Shown here piece by piece: positions 11,601-23,667 of a stretch of DNA of 64,000 nt. Within the stretch, counting starts at the first letter, position 1, and every line of letters starts with the position of its first letter. The notes below the pieces were generated by a model that searched no databases, was not told where the DNA came from, and saw only the letters and a list, made by a program, of their open reading frames with translations. This DNA is from Symsagittifera roscoffensis. Lineage: Eukaryota; Xenacoelomorpha; Acoela; Convolutidae. Location: NCBI RefSeq assembly GCF_963678635.1, contig NC_087066.1:46847129-46911128 (forward strand). The letters are read 5' to 3'. A program made the translations under genes and the position numbers.

Positions 11601-12290
11601 ACGACATACGGATCAAATGAAAAAAGGATCTCTACTCAGACAAAACAGTGTTTCTTTTAGATCGGAAGACGAGAGGCAACGAGCGGAAACGGCGGCGAGT
11701 TAAGGCCAGAATTCCACGAACACCCCAGGCCCGAGTACGAGAGTTCCCACATAAGAGGACGAACCGGCGGCTGAAGAGTGCAGGTTACCGACGGTAGCAG
11801 AGCAGCCGAAAGGCAAATTGCAGAAGAAACGGAGAGGAGCCTGAAAGAAAGAAAATGCGACAAGCTATCGATACAAGGGGCGACGAGGGCAGCGAAGACG
11901 AAGACGAGGACCAACGAGCGGAAGTGACGAGAGTAAACGAATCAACCGACACAACCGAATCCTCGGGACACAACCGAATCCTCGTGAAACGAGCGAAAGG
12001 GGACATCGGGGGAAGCCAAGCGACGTTCGACGAGGCAGCGAAGAGGGATCACCAAGATGGGTGGCGTAATGATCAATTTGATTCATCGGAAGTAGCGATA
12101 GAACTCGCCAAGAGATCCTAGGGAGAAGGCCTACAGCTAAAGCCGATAATCTCAAAGTTAAAATTTTACATGAACTGAAACTCAACTATATTTATGCAAG
12201 TATATTATGCACCAGCTGAGTTCTAGTTTTTATAATTTTTCAATCTACTGATTTAAAATTTTTTGTGGTTGCATTTATGAGATAGGGGCA
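11600..12290 (+). other. Purine-rich tail of the retroelement relic
   Basis: A purine-rich, GC-richer stretch between the protease remnant and the right LTR-like repeat. An open frame at 11855-12121 encodes a very acidic Asp/Glu-rich segment. I see no pol domain. It is probably eroded element sequence. Confidence 0.35.
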
Positions 12291-12457
12291 TGTTTGAGTT
12301 ATATGTAGTCTTTGGTTCCGTTTGGGGACCTGCTGCTTTGACCTTGTGATCGCCATATTGTTTGGCGCACACTGAAACAAAAAAGTGCTAATTATTAGGT
12401 TTTTTGAACGATAAAGTTGCCTTTGAATTGAAACATATTTAACCTCGGGTTTTCACA
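12291..12457 (+). repeat. Right LTR-like repeat of the Gag-protease relic
   Basis: Direct counterpart of 9968-10135. It begins TGTTTGAG and ends TTTTCACA. No clear target duplication is visible outside the pair. Confidence 0.5.
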
Positions 12458-12479
12458 ACTACATAATCTCTAGCGGATA

Positions 12480-13130
12480 CTAACACAAGAAATTATCGCC
12501 ATCTGAAATTTCAATTTTTTGAATTTTCGACTTTTTTATCAAATTTTTTGAATATTCTCGAAATTTATCATGACACATCTGAGATTTTGAGTTCAGTTTT
12601 CTCAACTGGTTTTGAGAAGCTCAATTGTTTATTCAAATAAACCCAAATGTTTTTACCTCCAAAAGTTTTGGCCCTCGGAAAAGTAAAAATTTTGATTTTG
12701 TGAACGTTTTTTTTTGTTGAAAGTTTTGACTGTTCTCGAACACTACCCTCCCAAATCTGAGGTTTTGGGATCAATCAAAATTAAAGGTTGCGTGAGTCCT
12801 TTCTGCATTACATTTTGCATAATTCTTTCACACAAAAAATTATGATTCTCGGAATCGTCAAATTTATGATTTGCTGACCATTTTTTGGAGTTTTCTCGCT
12901 AACTATCCTGCCAAATCTGATATTATAGGTTTATTTGAATGAGCAGGTTGTTCAAGCTTAGTTTTATAATTGGCTATGTCCAGTTTACTTAAGAAGAAAG
13001 TTATAGCCTTCAAACAAATCAAAGTTTTGAATATGTGACAGTTTTTTGGAAACTTATTGACTTTACGCGAAAACTAAAGGTCCAATTCTCAGGTTGCGTT
13101 CAATCGAGAAACCCGGCTTCGGAAATCTTC
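12480..13130. repeat. Degenerate ~200-bp tandem family
   Basis: At least three loose repeats of the theme seen at 9640-9960. Each contains a 'caaatctgag' block, a 'ctgcatta' block and a 'ggccctcgg' or 'gattctcgg' block. The Gag-protease relic appears to have landed within this family. Confidence 0.4.
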
Positions 13131-14070
13131 TCTGATTAAGCGTCCATAACCTGCTGTTTGAGGTGAAACTTTATGGATCTTGGAAAGCCTTTTGAAATAT
13201 TTTATGTATATTGGAAAGCTTTTGAAATCGAGAAACCTGCCTTGGGAAAATTGATTATCTCAAAATTTCTTACTCTTCTCACTTATTTTAGTAGTTAAAC
13301 AACTAAAGTTTTAGGCAAAGTCCAATTTTTATAATTACACTTTTTGTCCCACGTCAGTATAGCATTTTCAATCAATTTCAAACCGGTACCACCAGCTTTA
13401 GCGGGCCCGTAGTTTTTTTCGAGACATACTAAAGTTTTTGTTCACCTAGTTGAAGATCTAACTTTTTTCAACATTTTTCATGTTTGTGTAGCATCGCAAT
13501 TGGTGCGAAGCTCCGCTTCAGCTCTGTGTGAGAATTGTGTGGTGATTACGAGTTAAGAGGTCATTTTTGTAATTTTGGGCATCGTTATATTTTCTCGAAC
13601 TTTTAAAAATGATCTGAAATCTCAGGAAATGACAAAAGAAAATGCGGCGCTCGTTGCCTCTTAGCTCCACAAGAAAAGTTTCTGTAGTTCAACATATTGA
13701 AATAAATAGGGCTTTTTCCGAGAAAGATACTCGTTTTAAAAAATCAAATCGCCAAGGGGAATTGAGTTTGAATTGCAATCCTCCGATCTAAAACGGTTGT
13801 TGCTACAGATCTTGAATGACTGTGATAAATAAAATGATAGCAGCTATAAATTCATTTTTTGAATTGCTCTGATATTTCTGCGTTAGGATCTCCAGCAGTC
13901 AGGTTGCCCAAAATTAAATCTCCTGATGGAGTATTTAATTTTACGATTTAATTTACAGCGGATGATATTTCGTTAATCACATTGTTCAGTCTGATCTATT
14001 TGTTAAATTTCCTCTACTTGTCTTCTTCTACGAGTCCATAACAATTTCATCGTCGTAGTGAGAGGAGGTA
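13130..14070. other. No firm feature
   Basis: AT-rich sequence. A short minus-strand frame near 13850-13930 reads like protein (LILGNLTAGDPNAEIS), but it is only about 25 codons and I cannot place it. Confidence 0.35.
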
Positions 14071-14074
14071 TAGC

Positions 14075-14243
14075 CAGGGGCGGATTAAGGGGGGGGGGCG
14101 GCTTAGAAAATTCGGCCACAACAGCGTCTTTTCAGTCCTCTAGGAGAGCTCGGTAAATCAGTTTGTTCGACCAAAAAAAAGGTCGTCAAAATTTTCATTT
14201 TTTAAAAATCTTCCCTCTCGAGAAAATCCTAGATCCGCCCCTG
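14075..14243 (-). mobile_element. 169-bp hAT-type MITE, CAGGGGCGGATC family
   Basis: Complete short member. It starts CAGGGGCGGATTAAGG and ends CCTAGATCCGCCCCTG. It is flanked by the 8-bp direct repeat GGTATAGC (14067-14074) and GGTATAGT (14244-14251), 7 of 8 matching. Orientation is opposite to the 38372 copy. An internal 'gaccaaaaaaaaggtc' palindrome is shared with longer members. Confidence 0.85.
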
Positions 14244-14259
14244 GGTATAGTTTTCCCGG

Positions 14260-15770
14260 AAACTAATCCTGACAGCAATGCGATGAAGCCCATGTCTTTT
14301 CCTGGTAAATGTGAACAGTGATGATCTAATCATATATTGGAACGAACTGCTGTGCAAGGTTTTGTTGATGTGCCCTGCAGACATTGTTAAAATTTATTTG
14401 TTATGATTGATTTTTGATTATTTATTTGAGCTCTTTAATCTAATTTCCATTATGTTCTGAAGCTCAAACCACTCCCAAAAGTTTCAATTCACTCGTTGAG
14501 TATTTCTTCTTATGACTGTTTAAAAATCCGGATAAGAAAGCAGCTTTTCTCATTTTCCCCCATGGAATTGTTGAAACAATCCACTATATGACTTGTCAGT
14601 TTTTATTTTAGTTTCTTCTTTAATGTGAAAATTGGCTATTTTATAGGATTTTTACAACTTCCTCCTTTAATTTTTAAATATGGTCGCTTGACTTTCGTTC
14701 GAAACCTAGATTGACTTTTAGTATTAAAAAAGTCTCAGGGAAGAGTTTAGCGTTGACAGTAGCGGTGCAAAATTCAAGGGCTAGTTTTTAGAGCCAAAAA
14801 AGCTCTTAATTCGGAAAGGTACTTCCAGACAGTCAAAGTCTTGATAGCATCTCTTTTTCCGACCAATGATCGTAAACCTGCATCGAATATCTTGCCTCCT
14901 AACCTTTCTTGTCTGTCTGAAAAGATGCGCGTTTCACCTATTTGACCACCATAATCCTTTCGTCAAGAAGATATTTATTATAGTGGTTTTACGTTCGCCA
15001 ATTGTGTTTTTGAGAATAATAAAAACTCATTGATGTATCAATTATCAAATAAAACTCGACAAAAACTTGGTCCACTATATTTTGAACCGGTTCGGAATGT
15101 CTCCCGGACCAAACAAAAACGCTAAACTCTTTACTGTTCAGTACTCTCCCCAGCTTTTATGCTAAATGTGCGTTGTTTGCTAGTTTCATTGCAAAGCCTC
15201 AGTTGGCTGTATGCGTTTTCCCGGTCTAAATTGCTAAACAATACATACTCATCGCGTTTTCTGATAAATGGAGAATAATGCGTCCAACAAACTCCTAAAT
15301 TTTTTACTTCAATTAATGGTTTATAAATATTTGACCGTTAACAAATTCAAAATTAAATCCAGTTTCATCGACCGGTGTTTTTTTCATGAAGTTACTTTTG
15401 AACATAAAAAAAAACAGTTTTCATCGCTTTTTTTTCGATTTATTCATGTAACCTTTGGTCTATCATTTTAAAATCAGTTTAACCCTGCTTAAGATATGAA
15501 GGGTTACTCTTCCGTTGTTAGAGTATTTTTTCCATTGATTAGTCTTTCGATAGAGAATAAAATATGGTGATTTTTCGATTGCTTGGTATTTTTCACAAAT
15601 CCACTGAAAAGGTTCTTGAAAAGTAAAAAATTGGTTTGCAAAACAGCGTAATTTTCACAACCTACTCACGTCTGTTTAATGAATAACATAGCAAATCGGC
15701 ACGGGGCATTTTTCTGTTTGAGTTTCATCTCCATATTTTTTGGAAATTGTCGTTTCCCAAAAATTTCTGC
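14260..15770. other. No gene seen
   Basis: AT-rich. The open frame at 15268-15471 has no splice context and an unremarkable composition; I treat it as chance. Confidence 0.4.
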
Positions 15771-15776
15771 TCGTGT

Positions 15777-16745
15777 ACACCCGTAATGAAAATAACCGTA
15801 ATGAGTCTTTTCGCTTATCTCGCCGTTTGACTGCGTTTCGATCACTTTTTTGCGTTTGGAAATTTCATGTTCAACATCAAGTACACCCGTAATGAAAATA
15901 AGAGTCTCTTCGCTTATCTCGCCGTTTGACTGCGTTTCGATCACTTTTTTGCGTTTGGAAATTTCATGTTCAACATCATGTACACCCGTAATGAAAATAA
16001 AAGTCTTTTCGCTTATCTCGCCGTTTGACTGCGTTTCGATCACTTTTTTGCGTTTGGAAATTTCATGTTCAACATCATGTACACCCGTAATGAAAATAAA
16101 AGTCTTTTCGCTTATCTCGCCGTTTGACTGCGTTTCGATCACTTTTTTGCGTTTGGAAATTTCATGTTCAACATCATGTACACCCGTAATGAAAATAAGA
16201 GTCTCTTCGCATATCTCGCCGTTGGACTGCGTTTCGATCACTTTTTTGCGTTTGGAAAATTCATGTTCAACATCATGTACACCCGTAATGAAAATAAGAG
16301 TCTCTTCGCTTATCTCGCCGTTTGACTGCGTTTCGATCACCTTTTGCGTTTGGAAATTTCATGTTCAACATCATGTACACCCGTAATGAAAATAAGAGTC
16401 TCTTCGCTTATCTCGCCGTTTGACTGCGTTTCGATCACTTTTTTGCGTTTGGAAATTTCATGTTCAACATCATGTACACCCGTAATGAAAATAAGAGTCT
16501 CTTCGCTTATCCCGCCGTTTGACTGCGTTTCGATCACTTTTTTTGCGTTTGGAAATTTGATGTTCAACATCATGTACACCCGTAGTGAAAATAAGAGTCT
16601 CTTCGCTTATCCCGCCGTTTGACTGCGTTTCGATCACTTTTTTTGCGTTTGGAAATTTGATGTTCAACATCATGTACATCCGTAGTGAAAATAAGAGTCT
16701 CTTCGCTTATCTCGCCGTTTGGAAATTTCATGTTCAACATCATGT
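15777..16745. repeat. 99-bp tandem array, about ten copies
   Basis: Units start near 15777, 15883, 15982, 16081, 16180, 16279, 16377, 16476, 16576 and 16676. Most are 99 bp; the first is longer, and a few carry 1-bp indels. The last lacks an internal piece. Because 99 is divisible by three, the array reads open on both strands for long stretches: a 33-residue repeat containing IETQSNGEISEETLIFITG on the minus strand and one containing SCSTSCTPVMKIRVSSLIS on the plus strand. I have no evidence that either is made. The array ends 98 bp before the second long direct repeat. Confidence 0.95.
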
Positions 16746-16843
16746 CCCATCCCAAACCAATGGTCTTTAGATTCTTGAATTCCAGACCACTCTGATCTAA
16801 CATTGTTCTGACGGTAAGGACTGAATATTCACCTTTGTTTTTT

Positions 16844-18368
16844 TCTCCGTTCTTGCTTCATAGGTTTATCAACGCCGCTAAAAAGGTTGCCCTTGTTCCA
16901 CAATGTTTTGAGTTTGACAAAAGTACCTTATCATTTTGTACAGGTTCGAATACAAAATCTACAGCTGAGCGTTTTTCTTTCGATTTGTGAAATTCAACAA
17001 AATGTCCTCCATAATTACTATTCAAAAAAATTTTCTGCTAGGCATACATTCAAATGCCATTATTAAAACTATTTTACTTTTCACACAAAGTTCTTCTTTC
17101 GATTTGTAGACTAGGTTTTTTAAATAAAACATATATCTTAAAAGCTAGTAAAAACGAGTAAATTTTGAGTTGCTGCTTCCGTTGGGCTAATTCGCGAAGA
17201 TGAAAATAAAAACCCCTCTTATCCATTTTGCTCCATGTATTTCTCTGACTTTGCACGTACTTGCTGAATCAAATGGGACTCGCTAAATCTTTTCGAACTT
17301 TGAGTCTTTCAAATTTAGTGCAGTGAAGTTCATTAAAGTTCGTTTTCAGCAAGTTCCAATTTTTTAAAAGAAAGTGTTAAAAGTTCTGCATGAAATTCCG
17401 TTCGCCTTCGTTCCCTAGCGCGAGATGCAGGATCAAGCTTAACTTTTTGTCAACGTCTGCTCGTCTCATTGCATTGAAGTTCTTGTTCTCGCCGTAGATA
17501 TTTTTCCGCTGCTTATTCGTACGCCGTCATTGCGTTTCTTGTTTCTCCACTAACTCTATTCAACTCCTGCTCTACACCAGTGGCTTGTTTGAAAACACGG
17601 ACTTGAATCCGACTTGATTCTGGATATCTCTGGTCTGTTTAGGTCATCAAAATCCAAGTTCCTTTTCACAATGATAGCCAGTCGAAAACATTCACTTCGT
17701 TTGGCCCAGGTTGATGGCCGAAGGCCAGTAAAAAAAGCAAAATCAACACAGATTGTAATTTTTGTGTTAAAAGTCCCAGACTGAGATTTCAAAAATAAGG
17801 TAACTACTCCGTTGCCCTGTTAAACTAGTGATCAGAGAAGAGACCCGAAGAATAGAAACATTGAAAAAAATCATTCGAAACAATTATCAAGCGTTATAGA
17901 AAACTTGCTATTGCTGGTTGAAACTGTACTGCCATTAAATGTTATTTATTCACTCAAATAAATCACAGGCCTTTTTTCTCGTAATTAGTCGGCTTGCAAA
18001 ATTGTCGTGAAAAAAAAACATATAATATTTCTAAAAAAAAACTTTACAAATTTTTTGAAAAATTCATTGTTAGGTTTTGTCAGGTTTACTGTTTGTCCTT
18101 AAGTCAAAATTCATTCGAGTATTGAAGATTTGGGAAAATGTTTCGTATTGGAGATTTGAGAAAAAAGCTAAGCCTCTACTCTCAGTCGAAAGGTCGTTGG
18201 ATTGAGGTCGTTGGATCCACCATGGTTGTTGCTTGAGGGTAAAGCAACGTTACTCAGTCCAGATGACTGCTCTATAAGAGTCGAACAACTGTTGGTCCTT
18301 TACCACGTGGACAAAAGCTCTTTAGAAATTGTCGCAGAGGCAAGAAACACAGGCCTGCAATTCTAAGC
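16844..18368. repeat. Long direct repeat, copy B
   Basis: Counterpart of 1-1524, offset by about 16.84 kb. It contains one extra base near 17090 relative to copy A. Homology begins at or before the 'tctccg' at 16844; the true left edge cannot be judged because copy A is cut by the window. Confidence 0.95.
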
Positions 18369-18789
18369 TGTTCAGACTTTGTTCTTTTTTTAATCAGCAA
18401 TCTTAGGCTCAAAACTTTTACGGTTTGCTTCACATATTGTGTTCATACAAGCGTAGCGAAGTGGTGTATGTTCTTGATCAGCTATTTTTTTATGAAACTT
18501 TTGAAGCAGAATTTGCTGATGCAGAATTTATGTATTTTATGTACATTGGACCGTATACAAGAATTTTATTGCCTGTCGACTTAAAAATTTTGAGCAAAAA
18601 GTCGGTTTTAGTTGCTCTTGGCACGTAATTCGCAAATTCTAAGTCCCGAGTTCTGAATAGCTTTTTTCGGTTTCTCCGCTTGCGCATGCAAAGTGCAACT
18701 TTTCCATTATGTTATCACGTTTTTTTTCTTTTATTAAATTGATTGTCTTTCATAATGTCTTATATATGTACACTTTTGTTCCATTAGTT

Positions 18790-19284
18790 GTTCCGGCTTT
18801 CAAAAAAACTGACGGAATAATTGTGCCCGATGTGTTTTTTTTTCACCAGACAAATTTCGAATATTTAATTGGCTTTTTTTGACGAAATTGTTTCATATCA
18901 AACGAAAATTTTTGCTGTGTTGAGTTCAAAATTAAACAGATGATTTACCTGTCGTCTTTTTTTGTAAAGTTTTGGGTTCAAAAACCGCCTATTTGGTAAA
19001 CTTGGGACAATTAACACGCGATCTAATTTTTTCTATTTAAGCGGAGATTTCATTTATCTTAGAAATCGTTATAAATTGAACTGAGGCTTGCAATTTGGTC
19101 AATTTAATATTTTACTATAAGCTTAAGGAATCGTTCTGTGTTAAACATAGCGCGTGGGGTGATTTTAAGAAAAAAATTTATCTTCGTAAAAATTTGAAAT
19201 TTTTTGAAAAGCGAACAATACCCAATAAATCTCAAAAGGTAGTCAAAATGTGCAAGTCTTTGCCCAGATACGAGCAGTCTTGTT
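18790..19284 (+). repeat. Divergent ~500-bp copy of the GTTCCGACTTTCG family
   Basis: It runs from 'gttccggcttt' to 'gatacgagcagtcttgttt', the family's two ends, and keeps the 'agacaaatttcga', 'acttgggacaattaac' and 'cttagaaatcgtt' blocks in order. A 130-codon open frame at 19095-19487 crosses its end and should not be taken as a gene. Confidence 0.7.
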
Positions 19285-19523
19285 TAATTGAGGCATGCTA
19301 TTTGGCCTACCTTAAAACTTTTTTTATGCAAAATACATCACTTTGTACTTTGTACTCAGAGCGTGTGGGGAGGATTTTCAAAAAACTTCCAAAAAATTTG
19401 TCTCAAAATTTTTCTCTTTTTGAAAGTTCTCTCCTTTATTACCGCGAGCCTAACTACATAGACGTTAAGAGTCAGTTAGAACAGTAAAGCTCCGCTCTGA
19501 TATCTGATACGAGCAGTCTTGTT
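19285..19523 (+). repeat. Partial second copy of the same family
   Basis: It directly follows the preceding copy and keeps only the distal part ('ctttgtactcagagcgtgtgg' region) and the 'gatacgagcagtcttgttt' end at 19507-19524. This repeats the head-to-tail arrangement seen at 25.7-29.9 kb. Confidence 0.6.
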
Positions 19524-19529
19524 TCAGTA

Positions 19530-20980
19530 GCAAAATAGAAAAATGTTTTTTTTTCTAAAACTTTATCTGAAAATTGTTCTTTTCGGCTCCAACGCTGTTT
19601 TTTGCAGCATCTACTACCCAAATAAATAAAACTGGAAAAACCGCGTGCATTTATCATCTAAAAAATGCAGTTTTTAAAGTTCACACCTTTTTTTAGCTTA
19701 ACAACGGAACACAAAATTTCTGAATACAATTTCCCTACAAAATTATTGTTGCCTTAGCAAATTAAAACCACTATTTTCAAAAAGTAATTCTATGAATTAA
19801 CGCCATTGTAATCTAAAATGAAAGCAGATCTCTCTTCAAAGAGGACTTTGGTAAACATCAACGAATAAAGCGATGATAGTTTTTGTCATTTAAAGCCAGA
19901 CAATTTAGCGCTACTTATTTTCAAACGTAAGTAACTTTGCCAATCATTCGAACCAGACATGTTTGATCGAATTCCATGAACCCTCAAAAATTTAAACGTT
20001 TTTGTCAAAACTCCGTAATTTTCTAGATAATTTCAGCCGGTAACTAAATTTAAAATTTTTCATCAATGTCAAAAGGCTAAAAACACTTATCTTTTAGAAT
20101 CAGTTCGAACGTAAACTTATAATCTGGTCGCTTTCTTCAACTTTCGATACATAAATGCAATTTTAACCGGTTTGTCAGCCCTTAGACCCAACCGAATATC
20201 CTCAAAACATAGACGATTGTCCTGTAATTAAATTTTTAGTGCATGAGTCAAGGTCTTTTTAGTTACTTTTTCCGAGGGTCTGCAAAGCAACGTCTTTTTA
20301 AAGAAAACTGAACATAATTTAAGTAAGGTCAAATTTGGCGTTTAAAACTAAATGGTTTGAACAAAAATCAGACACAAAATGCACTGGCTTAACATGAACT
20401 TGCTAAGACTCAGGGAAAATTCAAATCAGTTTTGTCTTCGTAAGCGGAAATAATAATTGGGACTCTTTCACTTATAAAGCGGTACTTTTTCTTCTTCGTA
20501 AAGTTACAACTACTTGATGCATCAAGTTAAGTTTTTTGTTCAGAGGTGCCTTTTTTCAGTCTGCCCACTACTTACCACATATTAGGGTGGTAATCGTTGA
20601 TTTAATATAGAATGATAAAATGCCGTTTTTCGATAGTAGTTTTTGCCCAAATAATCCTACTAACGGTCTCATCTCGCTGGTTCCAAAAAGGTGGCAGAAA
20701 GACTTCACAGTTTGGCAGAGTGCTAGAGTGCTTCTTATATAGGTAGAGCAGAAGACACATTTTCTATTTTTTAGGCAATTTTTTTCAAGTTACTGGGTTG
20801 TTGATAATTTCGGTCGCAATCATTTCGGTTTTTGTGAGCAATTATAACATAGGACTTGCCAACCTTCTCTTTTTTCAAATACAAGGGAAGGCAGCGGTTT
20901 TATGGCCAACGCTAAATCGTGATGTGTTTCGTGAACCCCTCTATGACCCCTTCCCTTGATTTTTTTTCATCTAACTCTGT
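19530..20980. other. No gene seen
   Basis: AT-rich sequence with no exon-like frame or recognised repeat. Confidence 0.4.
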
Positions 20981-20985
20981 TACAG

Positions 20986-21138
20986 ATGAAAAAACAACCC
21001 AATAAATGTGCTCCGGGGAATTATCGGGGGCAGACTGATGAACAGTTTGTTGAAAATCTCTCGCAAGTTATTCAGGGCGGCAGTTTTTTGGTTTTGCTGG
21101 GAAGGAAGGCGTGTATGAGCAAACTGAGCGCTGAATGA
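20986..21138 (+). CDS. Small exon-like open frame, unknown
   Basis: Fifty codons starting with ATG directly after a strong acceptor (pyrimidine run, then gttacag at 20985) and ending in TGA. Codon composition is more balanced than in the surroundings, and the product (for example NYRGQTDEQFVENLSQVIQ) looks protein-like. It could be a terminal exon or a short orphan gene. There is no recognised domain, and it lies 2.3 kb upstream of the SLC10-like gene on the same strand. Confidence 0.35.
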   Translation: MKKQPNKCAPGNYRGQTDEQFVENLSQVIQGGSFLVLLGRKACMSKLSAE

Positions 21139-21139
21139 A

Positions 21140-23450
21140 TTGTTACTGGCAAAACTGCACTGGCTTGGCTACTGCGACAATCGGTGTAATCTTTTTTTTT
21201 TGCTGAGTTCTTTCAATTTCTTGATGACGTTTCATCGGCCATCTGATTCTCCTGCTGAAAAGTCATGATTATGCTCTTCATGCGTCTCGATCAATTTTTT
21301 AATTTCTGTAATGGCGAATGCAAAACGAGGTTTGGGTTATGTGTTTTCTTGCTCGAAACGAAAATTATGGCCCGAGGCAATGAAAATTTGCTTGTTTTTG
21401 AATGAAACTGTGAATTGAAAAGAAGTCTCAATCCTTAGTTGTTTTTGCTAGTGGCCATCGTTTATAGCTTGATTACTGCATAAAATGATTGTCAGAATTT
21501 TAAATTTGTCAGAAACAGTAAGTCAAATTAATTTTCACTAGCACAAGCAAGTTTTTTGTTAATCATAATGGTTTAGTGAAACATATTTGAACCTATTTGA
21601 AAAAAAAACAAGATTTAGTTCATAAGAAACTTGAGTAATTTATGGGTCCTCATTTTATGATGTATGGCTGAGATAAACCAAGTTTTTCAAGGTGATGTCT
21701 GCGCTAATTGCGCGGCTAATTATGATGTGATAGGAGCTAAAATAAGGAGTTCATACAGCATCTTTTTCGGTGATATGTAAGGAATAGGAGTTAAATTGTT
21801 TTGGATTCAAGTGGTTTAGGAGTGAAATGCACGGTTTTAAATTGGCTGCTATTAAACTGTAGAGCACCGTTTTCAAGCCCCTTAACATCACAAAAAATAA
21901 TCACAGTTATTTTTTTTTATTTTGGAGCTCAAGGTATTGGTTTCTTTTCGATGGTATAGAAATTGTTGTTTTTTGTTTGAAAATTAATTTAAGCCCGAAA
22001 AAAAACAATTACCCCAAAAAAAAAGATGCTCTTTGCTTTCTTCGAGAGTTAGAACTGTAATCGTTTTAAATAATAGTTGAGAATAAAAGACTGAAAAAAA
22101 AACATTTTTTTCGGCTGATGTTGCTTAGTGTGCGAAATAAAAACGTTTTATGACGAGTTGGCTTTTTCAGAGGGTTGATTAATGGGTTTTCAGGAGTAGC
22201 TTGATATCCGTTAATTAGAGAAGCAGCCTCATTTGAATTTGAAAACATGCAGCTTAAATGGACAAAAAATTTCACATTGAAAATTATTTTCCCTTACGTG
22301 CAGTTGTTTAAGGACCTAAGAACAGTCAAAACGTGCGTTTTACTGACACCAAATAAAGCAGCCTGAAGAAATGAAAAATATTCTAACGCTTCCAAAATTG
22401 ACCAAAAATCTATTTCAACTTCGTTTTATTTTCTCCAAAGTAAGCTGGTATTTTTAAAGCACTTGTATTTTTTAACGTTTAGAAACCAACAGCGGTTCAG
22501 CGCTGTTAATATACATTTTTAAGATTGATACGCTCATGTTTCTTTTAAAACGGATTATGTTTCAGCAAATTGGCTTTCATGTTAAAAAAATGAGACTCAT
22601 TCTATTTGTTACCTCAATTTCCTCATCTTCATATTCGTTTGATTTGCCTATGAAAATACTCCAAAATTTTCCCAATTTTAATTATGATTTGAACGTCAAA
22701 GCGTAATTTGAATTTTCATATTTTCATCAATAATGAAGAAAATACTTTGTTTCCCTATTCATTTGGAATTGTCCATAATTCTTTATTTCGATTGAATAAA
22801 TGCGTTTTGAAGTTCCGTTTTGAACGTGACGCAGGAAAAAAACGTGTTTTTCCAGCCATTCCTCCATTTATGTAGTGTTATTAGTCGCATTTATTTAATG
22901 CTATTAAACGCGCAAAGGGTAGAATAGAAAATTGAATTTGAGACTACGTTTCTTTCTGAATTACCTTCAAATTTAGGTCGCTTATATATAATATACCACA
23001 CGTTTTAACACGTTTTACAATGTCGACAAAACCACTAGAAAAAAGACATAAAAACGCTTATCTATTTTGAAAATCACATTTATCACAACATTACACAGAC
23101 ACCAGCATATACGCATTATAGTTTGAGGTGAACGCCAGTTTATTCATTACCAAGCTTTACTTGCATATATTAATGGTATTGATTAAAATTGGTACAATAA
23201 ATCCCATTTAGCTAGCTTTATTGTACCAAAAATAGTTTTCAACTTTCTTCATCGTGCGAGTAAAACGTCTTATTTGCTTCTTGATCTTATTATTCGCCGA
23301 TTAAAAATACAGCTTCTATAAATTACTTGATGATTACAACAACATCTAGGCGCTTGTCTCAATTTTGCAATCAAATTGACAAATATTTATTAGTTGCTCA
23401 TTAATAACTTCTTAATTATTATTACAATAAATTTACGCTACAATCATTTT
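21140..23450. other. Upstream flank of the SLC10-like gene, no feature
   Basis: AT-rich. I see no other coding exon. A 'tatatataatata' stretch near 22984 could be a promoter element, but in DNA this AT-rich that is weak evidence. Any untranslated first exon cannot be recognised by eye. Confidence 0.4.
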
Positions 23451-23667
23451 ATGGAGGATAGCAATCAGTTTAGCAGTCATAACTCAGCAGTTAGTTATGT
23501 ACCGTCAGGGGGCAATACATCAGCGATGTTGGGGTCCATGAATGGGTCCATTACAGACGAGCCAGCAGGAGGAAGTGGGGCAACTATGACCCCTCTGATG
23601 AAAACACTGAAACTAGCTGTTGGGGCTCTGATGATGATGGCTATTGTCTGCATAATGATCAACAGCG
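23451..23667 (+). CDS. SLC10-like exon 1: N-terminus and first membrane segment
   Basis: I start at the ATG at 23451, which sits in 'ttttatgg' and begins the hydrophilic extracellular leader. The frame is also open upstream, but that part is AT-driven. About 47 hydrophilic residues with two N-glycosylation sequons (residues 22 and 31) precede a membrane segment around residues 52-71 (VGALMMMAIVCIMI). The donor is G|gtgaga at 23668, phase 1. Confidence 0.85.

Noticed and set aside
15777-16745. CRISPR-like array
   Set aside because: Units are contiguous 99-bp repeats without unique spacers, in a eukaryotic context.
1-18368. LTRs of a 16.8-kb retroelement
   Set aside because: Copies are about 99.5 percent identical while everything between is old and decayed, and no pol lies between; a recent duplication fits better.
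19095-19487. 130-codon open frame
   Set aside because: It runs across the end of one diverged ~500-bp repeat unit and into the next partial unit; the same DNA elsewhere is non-coding.
22980-23000. TATA-like promoter of the SLC10-like gene
   Set aside because: Such TA-rich stretches are everywhere in this window; distance to the true transcription start is unknown.
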